Source: Hymenobacter latericoloratus (lineage in GTDB: Bacteria > Bacteroidota > Bacteroidia > Cytophagales > Hymenobacteraceae). Taken from it: a stretch of DNA of 64,000 nucleotides. The translations under genes were made by a program, and so were the position numbers. The DNA lies in the NCBI RefSeq assembly GCF_014199535.1, contig NZ_JACHNV010000002.1, positions 434,001-498,000 on the forward strand, in the 5' to 3' direction. Below, piece by piece: positions 17,156 through 26,390 of this stretch. Under the pieces are notes generated by a model, which did no database searches, was not told the origin of the DNA, and worked only from the letters and a program-made list of their open reading frames with translations. Each line of letters begins with the position of its first letter. The first letter of the stretch is position 1.

Positions 17156-19846
17156 CTAGAGCGTGAGTAGGCCTGTGTTGGGTTGGAGCTGCTGGTAGCG
17201 GAAGCAGGGGCCGTATTCCTCGCTGAGCTCAGGCAGGCCGGGGCGGTGGAGGGTGAAGGTGAGGCCCTGGGGAGTGGGGCGCTGGTGCATAACGGCGCAG
17301 ATGCCCAGCTTGCCCAGGAACAGCCAGTCGCCGGTTTTTACCTTGTTCGCTGGGACGGTGTGGCGGTGGGCGGGGGCGCGTTTCAGATTTTTGTGGTGGG
17401 CCTGAAGGCGGGGGGCCAGCGTGGGTAGTAGTTGCCGGAGCAAGGGTAAGGCGGTGGCGGTGGGGAACAGTAGTTTGCCGGCCAGCTCGGTTAGGTGGCT
17501 TTCCAGGTGTTGGGGAACCTCGGCCAGATTCCAGCTGGTGGGGCGGAGGTAGTGCAGGAGGTTGGCCAGCAGCAGGTCGCGAGTTAGGTATTCTGGTTTA
17601 CGCCAGGGAGCGGTGAGAACCAGGAGCAAAGCGTTGAGTAAGCAGCTTTGGCGCAGCTCGGCCACGCGGGCCTCGAAGTGGGGCAGGGGGTGCTGGTAGT
17701 GTTGGAGGCCGGCGGTGTACTGGAGCAAGAAGTTGCCGATGAACTGCGCGCAGAATCCTTTGTGGGTATCGTACTCGTGAAGTTCACCGCCTTTGAACAT
17801 AAACCATTCCTGCTGGGGTGTGCCCTGGTGCTCGGTGGTGAAGCTCCGGCCGGTGTAGTACAGGGCGGTATGCAGGGCGATATTGAAGACAGCAAGGTCG
17901 CGCACGGAAAGCGGGGGCAGCTTAATAGCAGGCGGGACAATGGCCTGTTCCACGGAAACAAGGGCGCGTTGCTGCTGCTGGAGGTAGCGCCGCAGGAAGC
18001 GGTCCAGGCTTTTTAGCTCCCGTACGGCCTGCTTGGTTCGTTCCCGTTGGAGCGCCAGTTCCAGGTCGATGCTTTGGCCGTCTTCTTCCTCTTCAGAACC
18101 GACCGCGAAATCGGATTCGGAAGACGAGGCAGGGCTTGGCCCACCCGGCGTGTACAGCCGCTTGCTGACCTCGTTGAGGAAGGTGCCGATTTGCACGCTG
18201 CTGGAGCTGAGCAGGCCCTGCTGGCGCAGGTGGTCATCGGCTTTCTGCTGGTTGAACTCTTCGGGGGAGAGGTGCAGCACGGTGGTAGCCGACGAACTGG
18301 GTTTTTGGGCGGCAGCAGTGCCTTTGCCAGGGGTGGGCGTATCGTCGGCGTCGATTTCGACCAAATCGAGCACCAGATTGGCGAATCCTTCGAAACCGGA
18401 CTGGAGCAGGGCATCAAAACCTTCCTGTAGCTTCCGCCGGGTGGGGTCGGGGCAGTACTGCTCCTGGCGGGCGGGGTGCTGCACAAACTGGCGGCCGACC
18501 ACTGTACCGTCGGGCGCAACCAGCTCCACGCGGTTGATGGACACGGGCAACTGCTCGGGTAGCTCGGTTACGAGGGGGTGCGTCAGGGGGCGAAGCGGGG
18601 ATTCGTGCTCCACACCCCGCGGGGAAAATAGACGGATGTGGACGGCGCTAAGGGTCGGAGCAGGCTGGTAGGCCAGGTGGATGGTGAGTTGACGGGGCTC
18701 CATTTCAGCCAGGACGATACGCACGGGCAGAGACAGGGCTTCATCGGAGCCCCCTTCCTCGGTAAGCCCCGCGGGCCGGGTCTGGCGTTGGATGGCGGCC
18801 AGTTTTACGGCGTTTTGTTTGGAGGGCTTGATGCCCAAGCCGGTCAGGTAGCGCGCGGAAGGATGGTGAAGCAGAAGGCTGGCCTCGGCATTGCGGGCCA
18901 GCTGCGGGCCTGCACCCATGCCGGCCGTGGTGACGTTGGCGCTGCCGAGGAGCAGGAACTCGCCCTCATCGGTGGTAAAGTGCAGGAGCTTGGCGTGGAG
19001 GCGGCTGGGCGTACCGGCCTCGTCCGGACCGCACTCGCTCCAGTAGTGAAAGGTCAGGCGCTCGGGCTGGGGGGCGGGAAAATCGGTCGGTAGTAGGCCC
19101 AGCCGGTCTTCGACAACGCACTGCACCGTGGCGCGGGGAAACTGCCGGAGCAAGTAGGAGAGGACCTGGCCCGCCTGGTCGTAGTAGGGCGACACCGTGA
19201 CGATGCGCTCCACGGTGGCGCTGGCGAGGTGGTCAAGGGTTTGGGACAGGATGCCGGAGTCGGTGTTGGTGAGCAGGGCCACGGAAACGTCGTGGTCGAG
19301 CGTGCGCAGGGTGCCGGGCGCCACCGGAGGGAGCTGGGCCAGCCACGGGGTGAATTGCCGAATCCAGGCCAGCTTGGTGGCGGCCATGCCCTGCACGGTG
19401 GCGGTCAGTTGTTGGGTGTAGTGCCAGGCATCGGCAAAAAGGGCGGCATTGGGGGCCGTGGGGTTGGCCACGTGGAAGCAGCCCCAGGCTTCGTCGTTGC
19501 CGCCCAGGCCCGACGCGGTGAGGTTGCCGGAGCCCAAAGCCAGCAGGCCTTCCTTGGCCCCGAAGAACAGCGCGAGTTTGGGGTGGAATACGCCTTGGGG
19601 GCGGTAGATTGGATAGATGGTAAAGCCCGATGACTCCTGAAACTCGCGGCCCGAGGCGCTGGCCGATACGTATTCGAGCAGGGGGCCATCGGTTAGCACC
19701 AGGATGTTCTGGATACCCGCGGCGCGCAGCTGGCGCATGACCCGCAGCTCGAAGAACTGGAAGTCGAAGGTGTAGCAGGTGAGGATGCAGGAGTGGTAGT
19801 GGCCCTTGCCCAAGGCCTCCAGGTAGTTCTGCCGGGGAATACGCAT
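17156..19846 (-). CDS. Large PLD-superfamily protein, predicted nuclease
   Basis: 896-residue protein with two HKD-type half-sites in one chain: HPKLALFFGAKEGLLALGSGN near residues 87-108 and LHAKLLHF...FLLLGSANVT near 284-306. That is what a complete phospholipase D/nuclease active site needs. The N-terminus (SCILTCYTFDFQFFELRVMR) fits cytoplasmic PLD-fold proteins of restriction type, and there is no signal peptide. The rest, about 400-896, includes an acidic linker (EEEEDGQSIDLE near 600) and is not recognised. It starts 12 bases after the stop of the unknown 529-aa gene, so the two are co-expressed. A DNA/RNA nuclease role in defence is inference; lipid hydrolysis is less likely. Confidence 0.72.
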   Translation of the reverse strand: MRIPRQNYLEALGKGHYHSCILTCYTFDFQFFELRVMRQLRAAGIQNILVLTDGPLLEYVSASASGREFQESSGFTIYPIYRPQGVFHPKLALFFGAKEGLLALGSGNLTASGLGGNDEAWGCFHVANPTAPNAALFADAWHYTQQLTATVQGMAATKLAWIRQFTPWLAQLPPVAPGTLRTLDHDVSVALLTNTDSGILSQTLDHLASATVERIVTVSPYYDQAGQVLSYLLRQFPRATVQCVVEDRLGLLPTDFPAPQPERLTFHYWSECGPDEAGTPSRLHAKLLHFTTDEGEFLLLGSANVTTAGMGAGPQLARNAEASLLLHHPSARYLTGLGIKPSKQNAVKLAAIQRQTRPAGLTEEGGSDEALSLPVRIVLAEMEPRQLTIHLAYQPAPTLSAVHIRLFSPRGVEHESPLRPLTHPLVTELPEQLPVSINRVELVAPDGTVVGRQFVQHPARQEQYCPDPTRRKLQEGFDALLQSGFEGFANLVLDLVEIDADDTPTPGKGTAAAQKPSSSATTVLHLSPEEFNQQKADDHLRQQGLLSSSSVQIGTFLNEVSKRLYTPGGPSPASSSESDFAVGSEEEEDGQSIDLELALQRERTKQAVRELKSLDRFLRRYLQQQQRALVSVEQAIVPPAIKLPPLSVRDLAVFNIALHTALYYTGRSFTTEHQGTPQQEWFMFKGGELHEYDTHKGFCAQFIGNFLLQYTAGLQHYQHPLPHFEARVAELRQSCLLNALLLVLTAPWRKPEYLTRDLLLANLLHYLRPTSWNLAEVPQHLESHLTELAGKLLFPTATALPLLRQLLPTLAPRLQAHHKNLKRAPAHRHTVPANKVKTGDWLFLGKLGICAVMHQRPTPQGLTFTLHRPGLPELSEEYGPCFRYQQLQPNTGLLTL

Positions 19847-19858
19847 GACGGAATAAGC

Positions 19859-21448
19859 TTAGGCTAGGAAGTTTCGGCCGCGGGCGGTAAGGATGTGGTC
19901 GTCGTTGAGCAGGCCTAGGTCGATGGCCATTTGCAACAGGATGTTTAGGCGGGGGGTGGAGAAGCGGGCTTGGATAGTGTCGAGGCAGCGGACCCACTCG
20001 CCCTCTATCTCGAATTTGAGCGTAGATTGGTGCCCGCCGCCCATTTTGCGCATGGCCACGTACTGGTGGCGAACAATCACATCGTGGTAGATGAAGTGCT
20101 GGATAAACTGCCCCAAAGGCCAGTCTCGGTACTGCGTGAGTAACTCGGCATAGGCCAGGAAATTGCCTTCGCGGAGTAGCCCGAGGGGCTGGGCATACTC
20201 CCGCAATTGGGGCAAGTGGGGAAGATTACGCTGGTAGATGCTACCCAGCAACCCGAAGGCCGCGGCGGCCTGCAGAGGAGGGTCTTGGTCGGTTTGAGCT
20301 GCAAGACACTCGTCGACGAAATCTTCTTCTTCGGATCCCGTCTGATGGATAGTGGTGAGCAAGTCGTCCAGCGTGGGCTGGGAGGGGAGGTCGGGGGCCA
20401 TCTGCTCCAGCACCTCCTGAGTGAATTGCGTGAGGAAGTTAGGTAGGTAGGCATAGCCGCCGGGTACAGCTTCGAGGCGGCGTAGTAGGGCCTCTAGGAC
20501 AGAACTGCTGGCAAACTGCCAGTACTCGTTGAGTTGGTAGTAGTACCAGCCCCGGCGGGTAGGCTCGTCGGTGCCATCTCCTTGCGAGTCGTAGTTATTA
20601 ATAAGAAAGCTCACCCAGGGATATTCGGGCTGGTGCTGCTGCATATGGGCGAGCAGCAAGCGCAGCGAAGTAAGGCGATGGTAGGAAGGGGTTTCGGTGT
20701 GCAGGGCGGGGTAGTCGGCCCCCGTAAGCATGCTGAGATAAGCGACTTGCTCGGCCCCGTTGCGGCGGAGGCGGGACAGGTCGAAATACGCGGCCAGGGT
20801 CTTGATATCGTTGGGGTTCAGGCGGCCGCGCTTCACGCTGGAGAGAAAGAGCTCCTGGATATCGGCCGGAATGTCGTGCGCAAACTCGTTGGCTAATTCT
20901 TCGCCCGTCAGCCGCCCAACTTGGCGTGAGGTGCGCACCAGGAGTTTTTCGTGGTGTGCGCTGGTACCGATCAGACCCAGGGCGCGCAGGGAGCCGGCGT
21001 AGTACTGACCTAAAGCACCCAGCCGAGCTTTCCAGTAGGTGCCGGCGTTACCGTTAGCCCGGGTATCGGCACCCTCATCAAGGCGGTAAGGAGCGCCGGT
21101 ATTCTGGTCAATCAGCTTATCGGCAAACTCGCTGCCGGGAATATTGATGGCCGAACGGTCGATGTGCCGAACGAGGATGGCGACTAGGAGCTCGGCACGG
21201 CGGACGAAATCTTGCTGGCTTTCGGGGTCGACTTCACCAACCCGCAGGGCGTACTCCTGGAGTAACCAACAATTGAAGCCATAGTAACGGATACGGTTGG
21301 TGACGTTGGTGAGCCCAGGTAGCAGAATAGTGTAGGTGGCTTCGGACGTGATTTGGAGGCCAAGTAGGTCCAGGCCGCGAATGAAGGATAGTTTGTCACC
21401 CAGGAATGGAACGAGGGCTTTGCCTTTGGTTAGAACGGCAGTGGGCAT
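19859..21448 (-). CDS. Unrecognised 529-aa protein paired with the PLD gene
   Basis: I do not recognise this family. The ATG at 21448 (MPTAVLTKGKALVPFLGDKL) is chosen because an open extension to 21787 overlaps the exonuclease gene and reads as Arg/Pro-rich shadow sequence. The protein is soluble, mostly helical, without membrane segments or a clear Walker or nuclease motif. The N-terminal stretch GLTNVTNRIRYYGFNCWLLQEYA and the C-terminal GGHQSTLKFEIEGEWVRC look conserved enough to be useful search seeds. It lies between the exonuclease-BRCT gene (44 bases upstream) and the PLD gene (12 bases downstream), all on one strand. A sensor or specificity partner of the PLD protein is a guess from this context. 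Confidence 0.7.
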   Translation of the reverse strand: MPTAVLTKGKALVPFLGDKLSFIRGLDLLGLQITSEATYTILLPGLTNVTNRIRYYGFNCWLLQEYALRVGEVDPESQQDFVRRAELLVAILVRHIDRSAINIPGSEFADKLIDQNTGAPYRLDEGADTRANGNAGTYWKARLGALGQYYAGSLRALGLIGTSAHHEKLLVRTSRQVGRLTGEELANEFAHDIPADIQELFLSSVKRGRLNPNDIKTLAAYFDLSRLRRNGAEQVAYLSMLTGADYPALHTETPSYHRLTSLRLLLAHMQQHQPEYPWVSFLINNYDSQGDGTDEPTRRGWYYYQLNEYWQFASSSVLEALLRRLEAVPGGYAYLPNFLTQFTQEVLEQMAPDLPSQPTLDDLLTTIHQTGSEEEDFVDECLAAQTDQDPPLQAAAAFGLLGSIYQRNLPHLPQLREYAQPLGLLREGNFLAYAELLTQYRDWPLGQFIQHFIYHDVIVRHQYVAMRKMGGGHQSTLKFEIEGEWVRCLDTIQARFSTPRLNILLQMAIDLGLLNDDHILTARGRNFLA

Positions 21449-21492
21449 ACTGAACAGAAATAGGAGGTAGCGTAAAAGCGGGGCTTTTCGGG

Positions 21493-22761
21493 CTAGGGCA
21501 GGTAGCGCCGAAAATGCTGCTCGGAGACGATATGTAGCTGGGTGCCCTGGGCGCGGAGCTGCACGGCCTTTTGAAGCTTGCGGCCCTGGCTGCTGGTTAC
21601 CCAGTTGGGGCTGCCGGCTGCGCCCACTACCACGTAGTGCGTGCCAGCGGAGGGAGCAGCATCGGAGGGCACCCCGCCCAGGGCCTGAATGGCGGCGAAA
21701 ACTGCGGCGCGGGTGCCATACGCAAACTTGCCGGTTACGACGAAATGGCGACCAGCAAACTGGACGGGGTGGGGAGCTGGCTCGCACAGCGGCAGCTCTT
21801 GGTCGGAGGCAGGCGTTGAGGGAGCCGGTTGTCTTGGTTCGTCGAGCAGGGCCGTCATGACTTCCCGGAGTTCCGCCCGCTCCGCGGCGTCGCAGACTCC
21901 GTCGGCAAAGATGCGCTCGACGCGCGTGAGCAAGTCGCTAAAGGGCCAGACCGGTTGAGCGGGCGCATGGGTGCGCAACCAGTCGGCAAAGAACCGCGCT
22001 TCGGCTTCGTTGACTTCGCCATCGGCCAGAATACCGCTGCACAGGCCCAGAAGTTGGGCTAGGAGCGGTTGTAGGTCGGGGGCGGCGGGCAAGCTGGGAG
22101 CGGGAAGTGATGCAACAGCTAGGGAACCTGCCGGTGGACGGGGGGCGGCCAAGCCCAGGCAAAGCTCATGGAGTTCCATGGGGCAGAGGCCAGTGAGATG
22201 CGGAGAGCTGCCTCGCAGCCGGAGTAGTTCGGGTAGCTGGCTGCGGCTCATGGCCTGTAGCACTTCGAAGGTGGCCGTTACATCGGCTTTGGCCTGATGG
22301 GCACCGGTATGTGGACGCTGGAGATAGTGCTGTACCGCAGCGGATAGGGTTCGGGAGGGAAGCTGGGGATGGAGCAGGCGGAATAAGTCGAAAACGTCGA
22401 CGTGCTGGGTGGCCGGCGCCGGAAAGTTCAGTTGCACCCGCGCAAATTCCTTGGCCAGGAGAGGCACGTCGAAGCGGCGGCCATTGAAGGTGCACAAATC
22501 AGCGTCGTCAAGGTAGGCTAACAGTGCCTTGGCTACTTGGCGGAAAGTGGGCTGCTGGGCTACGTCGGCCTGGCGAATGCCGTGCACGGCGGTAGCATGG
22601 TAAGGAATCGGCTGCTCCGGATTAAGGCGGCGGGTTTTGTGCTCGTGGGTACCGTCGGGGTAGACCTTGAGGATAGAAATTTCGACAATACGGTCGGTGG
22701 AGGGACTCAGACCGGTAGTTTCTAGGTCGACGACGGCGAGGGGGCGAGTAAGATGAAGCAT
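21493..22761 (-). CDS. DEDDh 3'-5' exonuclease with C-terminal BRCT domain
   Basis: DnaQ-like exonuclease, 422 residues from the ATG at 22761 (MLHLTRPLAVVDLETTGL). ExoI motif VVDLETTG is near residue 9-16, ExoII CTFNGRRFDVPLL near 93, and ExoIII H...D (GAHQAKADVTATFE) near 150. The middle (about 240-320, ADGEVNEAEARFFADWL) resembles TerB-like helical domains found in this kind of protein. The C-terminus (FAGRHFVVTGKFAYGTRAAV ... GTHYVVVG) is a BRCT domain. It is probably a repair exonuclease, but its position first in a three-gene set with the unknown 529-aa and PLD genes makes a defence role possible. A near-consensus -7 box TGTATTTG lies at 22788-22795 on this strand. Confidence 0.84.
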   Translation of the reverse strand: MLHLTRPLAVVDLETTGLSPSTDRIVEISILKVYPDGTHEHKTRRLNPEQPIPYHATAVHGIRQADVAQQPTFRQVAKALLAYLDDADLCTFNGRRFDVPLLAKEFARVQLNFPAPATQHVDVFDLFRLLHPQLPSRTLSAAVQHYLQRPHTGAHQAKADVTATFEVLQAMSRSQLPELLRLRGSSPHLTGLCPMELHELCLGLAAPRPPAGSLAVASLPAPSLPAAPDLQPLLAQLLGLCSGILADGEVNEAEARFFADWLRTHAPAQPVWPFSDLLTRVERIFADGVCDAAERAELREVMTALLDEPRQPAPSTPASDQELPLCEPAPHPVQFAGRHFVVTGKFAYGTRAAVFAAIQALGGVPSDAAPSAGTHYVVVGAAGSPNWVTSSQGRKLQKAVQLRAQGTQLHIVSEQHFRRYLP

Positions 22762-23108
22762 AAAGAAGGATGATTGCACAGTGCCCGCAAATACATGGAA
22801 TACCAATTGAGCGAGCGGGTAGCTGTGGAGTATAAAAGCACTAGATGACCACGTGTAGCCTCTCTGAAAATATTGACTTGCTCAACTGCTAGCTACTTTT
22901 TGCTGCTAAGATGAAGTAAGTTTATGATATCATCTGGCTCGTAGAAAACTTTTAGGTTTACCTCCCAACTATTCTGCAATTCCGCGCCGCCCGGCTAGTT
23001 TCGGGCAATGATAGTATAATTGGTCACGAGGGCTGCTTACGCTGCCACAAACCAAAGCGGTGCTTTGGGTAACAACATTTAGAAGTCCATTTTTTGATAC
23101 CAATTTTA
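22762..23108. other. Divergent intergenic region between exonuclease and mcrB
   Basis: 347 bases without a supportable gene, between divergent genes, so it should hold two promoters. On the minus strand TGTATTTGCGGG (22784-22795) resembles the Bacteroidota -7 box TAnnTTTG with one mismatch. For mcrB no clear box was found. The region is mildly A/T-rich. No repeat, tRNA or attachment-like sequence was seen. Confidence 0.5.
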
Positions 23109-24977
23109 ATGAATACACCCGTCTATTTCGCCCTGGGCACCATGCAGGCACCCAACGGACAGCTAGTAGATATGACGGCTGATTTTCTAGCCAAAGGTTA
23201 CTGGAGCCATGACCACGATGGTAAGGTAGATGTGGAAAAACGGGTGCGCAGCATTCCGGTGGGGGCCATGGTGGCTCTAAAGTCGTCCTTCGTGAGCGGG
23301 AAGAAAGGGCATAAGGTGGGGATGCTCCGCATCAAAGGGCTGGGAACGGTTACGCACAATCCGGGTGATGGAATGCGCGTGGAGGTGCAGTGGCAACCTG
23401 ATGTTAAACCCTTTGAGCTGCCGGTCGGGTATCGGCATACCATTAGCCGCGTGAATAGCTCCGAAAATGTGCAGGCTATATTTCATGGTAAGCCGCTGCC
23501 GGTCAAAAACCAACAAACGACCGTGACTCCAGACAAGCCGCAGACCGAAGAAATTGTGCATCCCCTAAACCAGATTCTGTACGGACCTCCAGGCACGGGC
23601 AAGACGCACGCTACGATGGCCTGGACTATTGCGCTGCTGGAAGGGCGGGAGTTTGCGGAAGTGGTGGATGCGTATGATGATAAGCGCCAGGAACTATTGG
23701 CCTTGGTGGACGACTACCGCCAGCGGGGGCAAGTAGAGTTTGTGACCTTCCACCAGTCGTTTAGTTACGAGGATTTTGTGGAGGGCATCAAGCCGGAGCC
23801 AGCATCGAACGGGCAGTTGAATTACGCCGTTGCCGATGGGGTGTTCAAGCGCCTGGCCCGCGAAGCCCGAAAGATATGGCAGGCGCAGCAGGACGGTAAA
23901 GCCGACAGTGCACCACTGGTGGCCGAGGACACGTTCGATGAATCGTACGCAGCCTATCTGGATAGCTTGAGCCAGCAGTTACAGAAAGGCCAGCGGCCCC
24001 GGCTGAACACGCGCCAGGGGCATCCCGCAGACGTACTGAAAGTGGATGCGGACGGAACGTTGATACTGGAACACGTGAACAGCGCCCAGATGAAACACCG
24101 AATCGGGCGTGAGTGGATTCGGGGCATTTACGCCAAGTACGACCAGCCCGATGATATTCAGCAGGTGTACCGTGAGCTACGGCTCCTGGGTGGCCCGAAC
24201 GTGTCCCTGCAGTGGGCGATTTTCAAGGGTTTGAAGGATTTTGAAGCGGCCCGCCGCCCGGCGACACCGAATGCAGAAGCGGCCGAAATAGCACCCCTGA
24301 GTAAGTTGGCTGGAGAAGCCCCGCGCTACGTGCTGATTGTGGATGAGATTAACCGGGGCAACGTGGCTAACATCTTCGGGGAATTAATAACGCTGCTGGA
24401 AGAAGACAAGCGTGTGGGCGGTGAAAACGAGCTGACGTTGACGCTGCCGTATTCCAAAACCGGGTTCAAGGTACCACCGAATCTGTACCTGCTAGGGACC
24501 ATGAACACGGCTGACCGTAGCGTGGAGGCACTGGATACGGCCCTGCGGCGGCGGTTTGGTTTTGTGGAAATGCTACCGCAACCCGAATTACTAGACCCGC
24601 TGGGTGAGCCGACGGACGCACAGCACCTCGACTTGAGCAAGCTGCTTCGGGTGATTAATGAGCGACTGGAGTACCTGTTGGATCGGGACCATCAGCTGGG
24701 GCACGCCTGGCTGCTGGAAGTAACCGACTTAGATGACCTGCGCCGAGTGTTCCGCAACAAAGTAATTCCGCAGTTGCAGGAGTATTTCCACGGAAGATGG
24801 GGCCGCATCGGGCAGGTGTTAGGGGCCGATTTTGTGGAGGTGAAGACCAGCACAGTCCAGTTGATGCCAGGCTTCGACGATGATTTGGACGGGGGAGAAG
24901 AGCGCTCGGTCTACCACATTCCCCTGGACAAAGACTGGTCGGAGGAAGCGTTCCGCCGGATTTATCAAACGACGTAA
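23109..24977 (+). CDS. mcrB: McrB-like AAA+ GTPase of a McrBC system
   Basis: NTP-driven motor subunit of a McrBC modification-dependent restriction system. Start ATG 23109 (MNTPVYFALGTMQAP); an extension to 23094 adds only five residues. An N-terminal domain of about 110 residues with EVE-like appearance may bind the modified base. Walker A GPPGTGKT is at about 159-166, Walker B VLIVDEINRGN near 410, and the McrB signature GTMNTADRS near 463 with a following RRRFGF arginine finger region. It ends 10 bases before mcrC. The exact modified base recognised depends on the N-terminal domain and cannot be read off. Confidence 0.92.
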   Translation: MNTPVYFALGTMQAPNGQLVDMTADFLAKGYWSHDHDGKVDVEKRVRSIPVGAMVALKSSFVSGKKGHKVGMLRIKGLGTVTHNPGDGMRVEVQWQPDVKPFELPVGYRHTISRVNSSENVQAIFHGKPLPVKNQQTTVTPDKPQTEEIVHPLNQILYGPPGTGKTHATMAWTIALLEGREFAEVVDAYDDKRQELLALVDDYRQRGQVEFVTFHQSFSYEDFVEGIKPEPASNGQLNYAVADGVFKRLAREARKIWQAQQDGKADSAPLVAEDTFDESYAAYLDSLSQQLQKGQRPRLNTRQGHPADVLKVDADGTLILEHVNSAQMKHRIGREWIRGIYAKYDQPDDIQQVYRELRLLGGPNVSLQWAIFKGLKDFEAARRPATPNAEAAEIAPLSKLAGEAPRYVLIVDEINRGNVANIFGELITLLEEDKRVGGENELTLTLPYSKTGFKVPPNLYLLGTMNTADRSVEALDTALRRRFGFVEMLPQPELLDPLGEPTDAQHLDLSKLLRVINERLEYLLDRDHQLGHAWLLEVTDLDDLRRVFRNKVIPQLQEYFHGRWGRIGQVLGADFVEVKTSTVQLMPGFDDDLDGGEERSVYHIPLDKDWSEEAFRRIYQTT

Positions 24978-24987
24978 CCCTGCTGGC

Positions 24988-26253
24988 ATGGCCTTGACTT
25001 CCGCTTACCTGGTAGCCTATGAGCATGAGCGGGTGCGCGTGACTTCGGAGCAGCAACGACGACTATTGCAGTTTCAGGCCCGGCACGGGGCTGCCTGGTT
25101 TACGGCAGGGCACCAGACGCTGCGCCTGTCGAGCTACGTGGGTATCATCCAGCTGCCCGGGTTGACGCTGGAGATTTTGCCAAAAGCGGATGATCCGGCA
25201 CGCACGATTACCGGCGCAGGCCAATGGAAGCACGTATTACTGCAGATGCTTCAACGCGTGTACGAGATGCCCGTAGCCGTTCCAGCAGCTGCGCAGCTAG
25301 CGCAGGCGCCTCACGCCATGCTGGATTTGTTCGTAGCTGCTTTTGTGCAAGCGGCCGAAAGTTTGCTGCAACGAGGGTTGGTGAAGCGTTACCGCGTCAC
25401 GGACGAAAACCGACCAGCCTTGAAAGGCCAGCTGCTTTTCGCCCAACAGCTACGTCATAATCTGAGCCACGGGGAGCATTTTTTTACCCGGGCGCAGGTA
25501 TACGACGTGGCGCACCCGTTAAATAGCCTAATACGAATGGCTCTGCAGGTAGCGGCTGGTCAGGCACGAGGGACAAGCCTGGCGGCCCGGGCCCGCACTT
25601 TATTACTGCACTGGCCCGAAGTTGCTGCGGTAGCCGTTCCGGCCGAAATGCCGCGACTGACCAGGAAAACGGAGCCCTATCGGACGGCCCTGGAGCTAGC
25701 CCTGTTACTTCTGAACCATAGTAGCCCTACTATTCAGGGGGGAGGTACCGAAGCCGTGGCGCTGCTTTTTGACATGAACCGCCTGTTTGAGCTGTACGTG
25801 GCCAAGCAACTGCGCCGGGCCGCCGGGAGCCGGGCGAAGGTGAAGGTGCAAAATCAGCAATCATTTTGGGGAAGCGTGCGCATCAGGCCGGACCTAGCCG
25901 TTACGATTCAGGGGCAGTGCTTTGTGCTGGATACCAAGTGGAAACTGCCGAAGCACCAGCGACCAGCCGCCGCTGATCTGCAGCAGTTGTATGCGTATTG
26001 TCACCTGTGGAAATCCCCCCACGGCTTGCTGCTCTATCCCGGAATAACAAGACAAGGCAAGGCGCAGCAGCAAGACTTCCAGGCTAGTGGGCTGATGCCG
26101 AATCAATCCGTGACGGCCCACGTCTATTTCGCGGATGTTCTCGACCATAAGGAGGGCCTAAATCCCGCATTTGGAGCTACGTTGTTAGGGTATCTTGAGA
26201 ACCTGCTAAAAGACTCCATTCATTTGAGCGTAAGGGAGCAGAAAGTTGGATAG
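24988..26253 (+). CDS. mcrC: McrC-like nuclease subunit
   Basis: Nuclease partner of McrB, 421 residues. ATG 24988 (MALTSAYLVAYEHERVRV) is chosen over the open frame from 24880, which overlaps mcrB and is out of character. The N-terminal McrC region has the usual LEILPKAD motif near residue 63. The C-terminal PD-(D/E)xK site is visible as RPDLAVTIQGQCFVLDTKWK near 298-317, with the FELYVA motif before it. Follows mcrB with a 10-base gap in a two-gene operon. Confidence 0.92.
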   Translation: MALTSAYLVAYEHERVRVTSEQQRRLLQFQARHGAAWFTAGHQTLRLSSYVGIIQLPGLTLEILPKADDPARTITGAGQWKHVLLQMLQRVYEMPVAVPAAAQLAQAPHAMLDLFVAAFVQAAESLLQRGLVKRYRVTDENRPALKGQLLFAQQLRHNLSHGEHFFTRAQVYDVAHPLNSLIRMALQVAAGQARGTSLAARARTLLLHWPEVAAVAVPAEMPRLTRKTEPYRTALELALLLLNHSSPTIQGGGTEAVALLFDMNRLFELYVAKQLRRAAGSRAKVKVQNQQSFWGSVRIRPDLAVTIQGQCFVLDTKWKLPKHQRPAAADLQQLYAYCHLWKSPHGLLLYPGITRQGKAQQQDFQASGLMPNQSVTAHVYFADVLDHKEGLNPAFGATLLGYLENLLKDSIHLSVREQKVG

Positions 26254-26390
26254 AACATACCACTAAGCGCAGGGAATAAGGCGAAGCCCCTAGATAAAAA
26301 GTGCGGTAGGAGAAGTAGCTTTGTTCTTTTTATTCCGCACAATTGCCCCAAAGCCGGTCATCTACTCGGTTCTGGAGAGTATTTGAATAC

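Noticed and set aside
17156..19846. PLD protein as DrmC of a DISARM system
   Set aside because: No DrmA, DrmB or DISARM methylase is present; the helicases and methylase nearby belong to other recognised systems.
19859..21787. 642-codon version of the unknown gene, starting at 21787
   Set aside because: The extra 113 residues overlap the exonuclease-BRCT gene and are Arg/Pro/Ser-rich shadow sequence; ATG 21448 gives a normal N-terminus.
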